DNA of 25,732 bases from assembly GCA_964200185.2 (NCBI GenBank), contig CAXNAD020000179.1:1-25732 (forward strand), written 5' to 3'. A model generated the notes under the pieces. The model saw nothing but the letters and a program-made list of their open reading frames with translations, ran no database searches and was not told the origin of the DNA. The position numbers and the translations under genes are program-made. Positions 24,401-25,732 of this stretch are shown one piece after another. How positions within the stretch are numbered: position 1 is the first letter of the stretch; every line of letters starts with the position of its first letter. This stretch comes from Choristocarpus tenellus KU-1152. Taxonomy: Eukaryota; Phaeophyceae.

Positions 24401-25284
24401 AGAGCGTCCCCAGCCTCCAGCTCTTCGGGATAGTCCTCTTTCAAAGTTCTGTACCTCCTCCAACCCTTCCCTTTCCCCATTTTCCTCGATTGACCGTGAT
24501 GCTGGGACAGCTTGTACTCCTGGTCCTCTATCTGACATCTGACCTACACAACGCCCCGAACCACCAAACCACCCCTCTACCTCTACCCCCTCTACACGGA
24601 GTAGAATTAGTGCTCCTGTTTTGTTGACATGGCTTGATCCTCTAGATCTTACTTCTCCCGACCTCACATCCGCCTGAATATCTTTCCTTCTTTTCCCCAA
24701 AACTTCTCCATCCAATCCTGATGTTTCCCCATCAGCACCTGCCACTTCCCCTTGATTGGGCCTCCGCTCCTGCATAATCTCACCTTGTTCCCCTCTCTTC
24801 TCGGCAGTGTCTTGAGCGGAAGAGGTTGAGTCATCGCTACCATACCCCCCCTTACTCTCCCCCTTGCCCCCACAGCTGTTGATGCTTGTTGATGGACTGT
24901 CATGAACAAGGCGCACCAACAACAGTGGTGCAAACACAACCACCTCAATCCCTCTCCCCTCCCCAGCCCCATCATCTACACCTCCATCCAATCCAAGGCA
25001 GCTTGGTTTGGACATTGCCTGTTCGCCACTCATGCCAACTCCCTCCCCCTCCTCATCATCATCCTCCAATATGTTTGTCACAGGTTCAAGCTTTGAGGAC
25101 AAAACCATATTCATGCTTTCAGCTCTTCCTCTGTGGTCCTCTACTAAATGTACATCCATATCTTCCTCAGGCAGAAACCTCTCTTCGAATGGATGATGTC
25201 GAGTCATGTTTTTTGAGGTGCTTTGAGGGAGTTGGAAGCGATGGGAAGGTGGGGGATCTGCTGCAGGTGATGGACGAGACAGCT
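326..25284 (-). CDS. VPS13: VPS13-like bridge-like lipid transfer protein, partial at both ends, about 22 exons
   Basis: This is the only gene I can support. It runs along the whole minus strand as exons joined by GT/AG introns, most with matching phases, giving about 2,950 residues. Motifs typical of VPS13 recur in order: WNPETV (23.86 kb) and WNPSTV (12.56 kb), LNKE strands (23.55 and 11.48 kb), GSFASATLTDL, GSLSGFGAMD and GSLEMSLESLRVKD, then aromatic VWLQVIDYF, LWLEVVDYL and VWSLRIREF strands, then VVLP, VALP and IHLP strands. Known VPS13 proteins are rod-shaped and move bulk phospholipid between organelle membranes at contact sites, so that is the inferred role. A FYVE-like finger is embedded in the middle. 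The chorein N-terminus and the C-terminal VAB, ATG2_C and PH-like regions are not seen and presumably lie outside the window. Long acidic and Ser/Gly inserts are unusual. Family is fairly sure; some small exons and ends are not. Confidence 0.8.
459..1029 (-). other. Intron 21 (571 nt)
   Basis: It begins GTGAGG and ends CACTCTGCTCAG on the minus strand. A minus-strand ORF at 594-827 shows no family motif. Nothing else is seen. Confidence 0.5.
1030..1120 (-). CDS. Exon 21: SGSLNVHDLAALQ segment
   Basis: 29 codons plus partial ones, phase 1 in and phase 2 out. Acceptor CAGCTCTTCTGCAG and donor GTGAGG are both good. Of the three frames only one is open: GDYAASLTPHETNSSGSL then NVHDLAALQEN. It joins exon 22 in phase to give a continuous sequence ahead of the VPS13 middle-repeat strand. 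No catalytic function is expected. Confidence 0.55.
1121..3041 (-). other. Unresolved intronic region between exons 19 and 21
   Basis: At least one exon that enters in phase 0 and leaves in phase 1 should lie here. The best candidate is 2234-2273 (next entry). A minus-strand ORF at 2473-2736 has no recognised motif. A donor-like CAAG|GTAAGG at about 1305 has an in-frame TGA just upstream in the needed phase. I see nothing else. Confidence 0.45.
2234..2273 (-). CDS. Candidate exon 20: ISLVEVQLHRTGM
   Basis: 13 codons plus 1 base. The acceptor TATTCTATTCAG is good; the donor ATGG|GTGCAG is weak. In phase 0 it reads ISLVEVQLHRTGM, a plausible beta strand, and its phase 1 end would fit exon 21. 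A second donor (GTAAGC at 2213) gives phase 2 and does not fit. Short and poorly supported. Confidence 0.25.
3042..3197 (-). CDS. Exon 19: VPS13-like strand plus helix (VPSTLHHLL)
   Basis: Exactly 52 codons, phase 0, acceptor TATTCGGTAG, donor AAG|GTGATG. Reads VVVNHLEVLLVPSTLHHLL then NFLEAKGVESNKKD and a basic tail ending KRGWK. The strand plus helix is the module C counterpart of exon 7 and the end of exon 13. The other two frames hit stops, which supports this one. Confidence 0.65.
3181..3199. repeat. Perfect 8-bp hairpin over a splice acceptor
   Basis: AGGTGGTT and AACCACCT are separated by AAC. The palindrome covers the intron/exon junction of exon 19 on the minus strand, placing the AG acceptor at the base of the stem in the transcript. 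Confidence 0.5.
3198..3328 (-). other. Unresolved junction between exons 18 and 19
   Basis: A candidate 40-nt exon (3254-3293) is flanked by CCCTCACAG and a perfect GTAAGT donor, followed by a 56-nt T-rich intron ending TTCGGTAG. In the phase needed by exon 19 this mini-exon contains TAA, so it cannot be included as read. An alternative transcript, another acceptor or a sequence error would explain it. Confidence 0.35.
3329..3537 (-). CDS. Exon 18: VPS13-like VWSLRIREF strand and IHLP strand
   Basis: About 69 residues: GSVWSLRIREFYNHLHNS, AKANKSDLATFYS, then LFIYTSLIHLPCYLTMAQP. The first part is the module C copy of the aromatic strand, the last the copy of the VVLP/VALP strand. Acceptor ACGTTAG in phase 2. 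The 3' end is uncertain: GTTGAG (exon end 3329) or GTTGTC about 15 bases upstream, both needing a very short or an unseen downstream intron. Confidence 0.6.
3538..4600 (-). other. Intron 17 (1063 nt)
   Basis: It ends CTCAAAAACGTTAG on the minus strand. ORFs at 4121-4345 (plus) and 4382-4600 (minus) show no supportable product. Nothing else is seen. Confidence 0.5.
4601..4656 (-). CDS. Exon 17: small VPS13-like exon
   Basis: 18 codons plus 2 bases: HTNALNIKVDKDYLFVCG. It follows a 41-nt intron whose acceptor is CTTCTGTAGCATGCAG. With the next exon it makes YLFVCGMGSVWSLRIREF, which lines up with YRLVYLNQVWLQVIDYF of module A. The donor AT|GTCTGC is weak; better-looking GTATGT donors sit a few bases upstream but would put exon 18 out of frame. 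Homology, not donor strength, decides this end. Confidence 0.55.
4698..4792 (-). CDS. Exon 16: VPS13-like F/Y strand
   Basis: 32 residues, phase 1 in and phase 0 out. Reads GPDSSHNDGERESPMSVV then SYHFSPGGKSSAQ. The MSVVSYHF strand corresponds to VLRFCMVK at the end of exon 2 and SLFFTYNK in exon 12. Acceptor AATTCACAG, donor CCCAG|GTATGA, both good. Confidence 0.75.
4793..5628 (-). other. Intron 15 (836 nt)
   Basis: It ends CAACGAATTCACAG on the minus strand. ORFs on both strands at 5169-5507 have no family motif and no fitting splice sites. Nothing else is seen. Confidence 0.6.
5629..5784 (-). CDS. Exon 15: VPS13-like GSL...KD strand
   Basis: About 52 residues: DFDYILRVETGELGLVLD, then CGSLEMSLESLRVKDNTSG and LAFPYVLSP. 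This matches the family pattern of a strand, S-L-x-x-L-x-V-x-D, then F-P-x-x-L, and is the module C counterpart of GSFASATLTDL (exon 2) and GSLSGFGAMD (exon 12). Acceptor GGCCAACAG, donor CCAG|GTCTGT, phase 1 on both sides. Confidence 0.8.
5785..6564 (-). other. Intron 14 (780 nt)
   Basis: It ends CTTGGCCAACAG on the minus strand. It joins exons in phase 1. Nothing else is recognised inside. Confidence 0.6.
6565..6789 (-). CDS. Exon 14: last cysteine pair of the FYVE-like finger and start of module C
   Basis: About 75 residues. It reads NVFLVCDPCAACAF, supplying the last CxxC in the place where FYVE domains have R-V-C-x-x-C. It then continues VNKHHMIRFKYGDDG and TTPLRLNLQLPGLEVDLLKV, alternating strands that take the place of the WNP/LNKE elements of modules A and B. 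Acceptor CCATCCCCCAG, donor GGAG|GTGTGT, phase 1 both sides. Confidence 0.78.
6790..7339 (-). other. Intron 13 (550 nt), splitting the FYVE-like finger
   Basis: It begins GTTGAG and ends GGCCATCCCCCAG on the minus strand, phase 1 on both sides. No other feature is seen. Confidence 0.6.
7340..8554 (-). CDS. Exon 13: VPS13-like strands, Ser/Gly-rich linker, first part of a FYVE-like zinc finger
   Basis: 404 codons plus partial ones. Starts EARHMCLNIPQIHLFFDDG, the counterpart of the exon 4 strand. A long linker follows, including GSDGSGSGSG and an acidic SSPEESSSDLDLP. Then comes KMELCLSLPKLKLQVTPASL and EALLSVVGG, the module-ending strand plus helix also seen in exons 7 and 19. The C-terminal part is SCASCSSCGKAFSDIVAQ then HRCGACANFVCRPC, a cysteine pattern like FYVE (CxxC...F...HxCxxC...CxxC). 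The last cysteine pair is in exon 14. Donor A|GTTGAG (phase 1). Confidence 0.8.
8555..9578 (-). other. Intron 12 (1024 nt)
   Basis: It begins GTGGTG and ends GAGAACGGTCCAG on the minus strand. Both sites are only moderate, but phase 1 is kept and the joined protein matches module A. Nothing else is seen inside. Confidence 0.6.
9579..10256 (-). CDS. Exon 12: VPS13-like, GSL strand, LWLEVVDYL strand and VALP strand
   Basis: 226 residues. Joined in phase 1 to exon 11 it reads GKTVWSGSLSGFGAMDP, then SVSLFFTYNKT, then a polar insert, then LFLSVSQCRVVYVQPLWLE and VVDYLWEGLLGE, then MIEISITSPVVALPGSLSAR. These align one-for-one with exons 2 and 3 of module A, but here they sit in one exon. Donor ACAG|GTGGTG (phase 1). 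In another frame the polar insert shows CxxC pairs; that frame lacks the family motifs. Confidence 0.85.
10257..11395 (-). other. Intron 11 (1139 nt)
   Basis: Its ends are GTAACC and TATTCCTACTCCTAG on the minus strand. It contains the diverged tandem duplication listed separately. No exon is required: the flanks join in phase 1 to restore the expected motif spacing. Confidence 0.7.
10422..10775. repeat. Diverged tandem duplication, two ~175-bp copies, within an intron
   Basis: Copy 1 is about 10422-10600 and copy 2 about 10603-10775. Shared landmarks in the same order are AGTTGAA, CTAAAAAA, a GGACAAA/GAGACAAA word, ATCATWACA, AACATA, GAGGCT, AATGATAGAA, TATCAAA, CTATCTCAA, CACAGGCA and TAACTA. 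The offset is 181 bp at the start and 174 bp at the end, so small indels have accumulated. Confidence 0.75.
11396..11495 (-). CDS. Exon 11: VPS13-like LNKE strand
   Basis: 33 codons plus 1 base. Reads LRLNKEREGTCLLNAIASSL then TLSVDNERCSWGKG across the junction. The counterpart in exon 1 is WLNKEIVGRRLAVLDA. In VPS13 this element is an L-N-K-E strand followed by an L-A-x-L strand. Acceptor TTTTTTTTTCAG, donor AAAAG|GTAACC, phase 1. Confidence 0.85.
11496..12361 (-). other. Intron 10 (866 nt)
   Basis: It ends in a run of T followed by CAG, the best polypyrimidine tract in the window. The flanks join in phase 0 as ...GVE/LRLNKE..., matching the uninterrupted module A sequence. An ORF at 11649-11969 is therefore not needed. 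Confidence 0.7.
12362..13934 (-). CDS. Exon 10: VPS13-like, long inserts and second WNP helix
   Basis: 524 codons, the second largest exon. Strand motifs are interrupted by hydrophilic inserts: TLIGCNVSCLEVFSLAEL, then VKLVLRPSDLSAVSTTLRDM (a VPS13-like strand plus helix), then SLSGESLTLILEDDSELHFV, then FAMKVDFSRTISHKLLF, then ISVALGQIQLNWNPSTVAAL, the counterpart of the WNP element in exon 1. It ends LEHALRLHVEARDGVE with donor GTTAGT (phase 0), leading straight into the LNKE strand of exon 11. The inserts are rich in Gly, Glu, Arg and Thr, with no recognised domain. Confidence 0.78.
13935..14347 (-). other. Intron 9 (413 nt)
   Basis: It ends TTGCTTGTGCCTTGCCAG on the minus strand. The donor choice is ambiguous (GTTGGT or GTAGAG). 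No coding signal is seen inside. Confidence 0.5.
14348..15115 (-). CDS. Exon 9: linker exon, hydrophilic insert then beta strands
   Basis: 256 codons if the donor is AAGAG|GTTGGT (phase 2); an alternative GTAGAG donor at 14328 would add 19 bases. The first half is polar and His/Asp/Arg-rich with no recognised domain. The second half has strand motifs: SYMVNVVLEDVSVVLQPQD, then TSVALRASMSLRLTTPFFM. These resemble paired groove strands. The acceptor gives phase 2, matching exon 8. Confidence 0.65.
15116..15857 (-). other. Intron 8 (742 nt)
   Basis: Donor GTGGGT. The acceptor (CAACTCATCAG) has a weaker pyrimidine tract than the others. A short hydrophobic minus-strand ORF (15127-15339) was considered and rejected. 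No other feature is seen. Confidence 0.55.
15858..16258 (-). CDS. Exon 8: linker exon with beta strands between modules A and B
   Basis: 133 codons plus 2 bases. It begins LVEFPYEKANKVATSFDV and continues TLSFHNLIVTALNKTV, an alternating strand pattern typical of a beta-groove protein. It then passes into a Ser/Lys/Pro-rich linker and ends KLSLERCRYADATFAPLG and SADLLKWKMT. Donor ACCAG|GTGGGT (phase 2). I assign no function beyond forming part of the groove. Confidence 0.7.
16259..17681 (-). other. Intron 7 (1423 nt)
   Basis: Flanking exons join in phase 0. The 3' end is a long C/T tract (CCCTTCCCCTACTGGGAGACAG). ORFs on both strands inside show no family motif. Nothing else is recognised. 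Confidence 0.6.
17682..17801 (-). CDS. Exon 7: VPS13-like strand plus helix (ELPQEDY)
   Basis: Exactly 40 codons, phase 0 at both ends, acceptor TTGTTCACAG, donor CAG|GTGTGT. It reads IPGRARLEDFTYMIIGN and then ILSVSVELPQEDYIIACQ, which fits the VPS13 element 'I-x-V-x-L-S/P-x-x-D-Y' placed at the end of a module. Equivalent elements are seen in module B (LKLQVTPASLEALLSVV, exon 13) and module C (HLEVLLVPSTLHHLLNFL, exon 19). Confidence 0.75.
17802..18362 (-). other. Intron 6 (561 nt)
   Basis: It ends CTCTTGTTCACAG on the minus strand. A minus-strand ORF covering 17837-18100 shows no family motif and is treated as chance. Nothing else is seen. Confidence 0.55.
18363..18456 (-). CDS. Exon 6: small exon, boundaries ambiguous
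   Basis: The acceptor is a T-rich tract ending TTTGTAG/CAG (exon start 18459 or 18456). For phase continuity (phase 2 in, phase 0 out) the frame reads RTTFCIDICSEH and ends SSRR at a GTATGC donor. Two other donors are visible, GTGAGT in the middle and GTAGGT near 18350. GTGAGT would put exon 7 into a frame without the expected motif, and GTAGGT lies beyond a stop in this frame. A coding exon here is likely; its exact ends are not certain. Confidence 0.45.
18632..18717 (-). CDS. Exon 5: small VPS13-like exon
   Basis: 28 codons plus 2 bases. Acceptor CTTCCTCTGCAG and donor GTGAGTAAGG are both near consensus. In phase with exon 4 it reads SGVSIVSSEYEPSTKYDVML then EKCILQML, an amphipathic strand-like stretch where VPS13 has a D-x-x-L-x-V strand. 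An in-frame TGA immediately follows the donor, which supports splicing here. Confidence 0.65.
18718..19325 (-). other. Intron 4 (608 nt)
   Basis: It ends in a good acceptor (CTGCCTTCCTCTGCAG). One minus-strand ORF (18837-19130) lies in it but lacks convincing splice sites. No other feature is seen. Confidence 0.6.
19326..19623 (-). CDS. Exon 4: VPS13-like, strand segment after the VVLP strand
   Basis: Starts with one base completing Ser (AG|C), giving AENSFQNRPVGMGKES, then RMEMCHIWSIHGAGLEFAS, which corresponds to the VPS13 strand following the L-G-x-I-x-V-x-N motif. The rest is a linker rich in Ala, Pro, Thr and Ser. Acceptor TTTTAAACAG, donor GAG|GTGAGG, phase 0 end after SLDLE. About 99 residues. 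Confidence 0.75.
19624..21089 (-). other. Intron 3 (1466 nt)
   Basis: The flanking exons join in phase 2 and complete the VPS13 'ENSF' segment without any extra exon. The last ~250 nt on the minus strand are strongly pyrimidine-rich, which explains a spurious Ser/Leu ORF there. An ORF at 20786-21040 was considered and rejected. Confidence 0.65.
21090..21412 (-). CDS. Exon 3: VPS13-like, aromatic VWLQVIDYF strand and VVLP strand
   Basis: Phase 0 start, phase 2 end, about 108 residues. Acceptor TTTCTCTACAG, donor AACAG|GTGATT. It opens EYLNSNLLVELPNYRLVYLN followed by QVWLQVIDYFLSA, which matches the VPS13 pattern of a strand then an aromatic helix start before a Y-F pair. After an acidic spacer (DGDDIDMTD) comes MRLRVVLELPDVVLPAG and then SKDWVSIAGHKIEAEN, matching the VPS13 signature 'A-P-x-I-x-L-P ... 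L-G-x-I-x-V-x-N'. Confidence 0.85.
21413..22706 (-). other. Intron 2 (1294 nt)
   Basis: It separates exons that join in phase 0 and give a continuous VPS13-like strand series, so no exon is needed inside. It ends TTTCTCTACAG. I see nothing else supportable in it. Confidence 0.65.
22707..23021 (-). CDS. Exon 2: VPS13-like, GSF...TDL strand
   Basis: 105 codons, phase 0 at both ends. Acceptor CCCTCACAG, donor AAG|GTCAGC. It starts VELRNDWPSGKVSYSGSF and continues ASATLTDLATENSAWP, which corresponds to the VPS13 strand that follows LNKE (GxLGNLxLxDL). Joined to exon 1 the motifs LNKE, LAVLDA, GK and GSF..TDL have the spacing expected for the family. A Ser/Gly/Glu-rich linker follows and the exon ends APVLRFCMVK, the F/Y strand before the aromatic strand of exon 3. 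Confidence 0.8.
23022..23494 (-). other. Intron 1 (473 nt)
   Basis: It begins GTGAGTAAGC and ends CCCCTCACAG on the minus strand. About 23240-23450 is rich in degenerate AACCT/AACCCC words (plus strand), suggesting a decayed short repeat. No coding signal is seen. Confidence 0.7.
23495..25284 (-). CDS. Exon 1: VPS13-like, beta-groove strands with long low-complexity inserts, WNP helix and LNKE strand
   Basis: About 596 residues. The acceptor is a strong pyrimidine tract ending CCAG and the donor is GTGAGTAAGC after codon R (phase 0). Short beta-strand motifs alternate with long inserts: IEVVVFAPLLLVRLVHD (a VPS13-type AP strand), GALILLRVEGVEVEGWF, SLSVASLCVEDMHQG with a following HLLS (SL...D...LL strand pair), MRVIYTNIGPND, then FGSVSINWNPETVAAL, and finally RLQVWLNKEIVGRRLAVL. 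The strand order matches the VPS13 extended-chorein region. The spacers are rich in Gly, Ser, Glu and Asp, for example the acidic ILEDDDEEGEG. The 5' boundary is the least sure; another CAG about 20 nt downstream could be used. Confidence 0.75.
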
Positions 25285-25732
25285 CTGGTAAGGACCAGAG
25301 GTGGGGTGGGAGAGGGTGAAGAAAGGAGTTAAAAGCATTACAGTCTTGATGACTTTGACAAGAAAGAGTAACAGCATGGAGAACGCAGAGCCAAAGTATC
25401 TTAGAGGGTAGAGCCGCATCCATTTAGGGACCAAAATCCAATGTTACGATTTTGATGTAATTTTGGCTATGGTGTTTGTTATGAAGTGTCAATATCTATG
25501 TTCTGGACACACCTTTCATAACGTACACATTTCCCTACTCCCAAAATATTGGAGTAGGAAAGTGTCATAAAAGAATCCATGGGAAGTCAAGCCCCAAATT
25601 GACAAACAGGGCAAAACTTGTACCCTCTAAGATACTTTCACTCCGCAGTAAGCAAGCAATTAAATGGTACGCGTTTCAACGTTACTGTACAGCACAATGG
25701 TGCTACAACAAATGGGTCAAAGTATCTGGGGG
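25285..25732. other. Upstream intron or unassigned sequence
   Basis: No exon is recognised here. On the minus strand a pyrimidine-rich tract at about 25285-25330, ending in CAG, makes a good splice acceptor for the first exon seen. The reading frame of that exon stays open to an ATG at 25423 that directly follows an in-frame TAA, so the ATG could be mistaken for a start. The region also holds an 18-bp inverted repeat, listed separately. Confidence 0.5.
25393..25638. repeat. MITE-like segment with 18-bp perfect inverted ends
   Basis: AAAGTATCTTAGAGGGTA at 25393-25410 is repeated as its exact reverse complement at 25621-25638. The enclosed segment is 246 bp, non-coding, and contains a further short palindrome (CCTACTCC at 25534-25541 against GGAGTAGG at 25551-25558). 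This size and shape fit a miniature inverted-repeat transposable element, but I see no clear target-site duplication. A third partial copy of the end (CAAAGTATCT) lies at 25718-25727. Confidence 0.5.

Noticed and set aside
25204-25434. Minus-strand ATG at 25423 as a real start codon
   Set aside because: An in-frame TAA directly precedes it, but the first ~45 codons run through a pyrimidine-rich acceptor tract, and the protein after it is mid-VPS13, so the true start lies upstream of the window.
1-25732. tRNA, rRNA, CRISPR, bacterial operons or retroelement genes
   Set aside because: No clover-leaf boxes, rRNA cores, regular spacer arrays, or integrase/reverse-transcriptase motifs were seen on either strand.

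Overview
The window looks like intron-rich nuclear eukaryotic DNA. I see no operon, no ribosome-binding-site pattern and no compact run of ORFs. Every convincing coding segment lies on the minus strand, is bounded by GT/AG splice sites, and joins the next segment in a compatible phase. No sequence here fixes the lineage. An alga or other protist is my guess from the large introns and bulky low-complexity inserts.

Essentially the whole window is one gene, read from high to low coordinates, with both ends outside the window. I reconstruct about 22 exons encoding roughly 2,950 residues. The protein is a VPS13-type bridge-like lipid transfer protein (chorein / repeating beta-groove family). The support is a recurring set of strand motifs in VPS13 order: an x-W-N-P-x-T-V helix start, an L-N-K-E strand, a G-S-L/F...D strand, an F/Y strand, an aromatic V-W-L-x-V-x-D-Y strand, an L-P strand (VVLP, VALP, IHLP), and a strand plus helix ending in an LL or YII motif.

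Layout from N- to C-terminal side: 25732-25285 is upstream intron with a terminal-inverted-repeat element. Module A is 25284-17682 (exons 1-7). A linker follows (exons 8-9, 16258-14348). Module B is 13934-7340 (exons 10-13) and ends in the first six cysteines of a FYVE-like zinc finger. Module C is 6789-3042 (exons 14-19) and begins with the last two cysteines of that finger. Exons 21-22 (1120-326) lead toward the VPS13 middle-repeat region. The junctions between 3328 and 1121 are not resolved.

The main points for a second look are the FYVE-like finger embedded between beta-groove modules, the threefold repetition of the strand series (one intron position is shared by modules A and C), the long acidic or Gly/Ser-rich inserts, a diverged ~175-bp tandem duplication in an intron, and an 18-bp perfect inverted repeat around a MITE-sized segment. 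Splice calls come from reading consensus sites and phase by eye. There is no transcript evidence.
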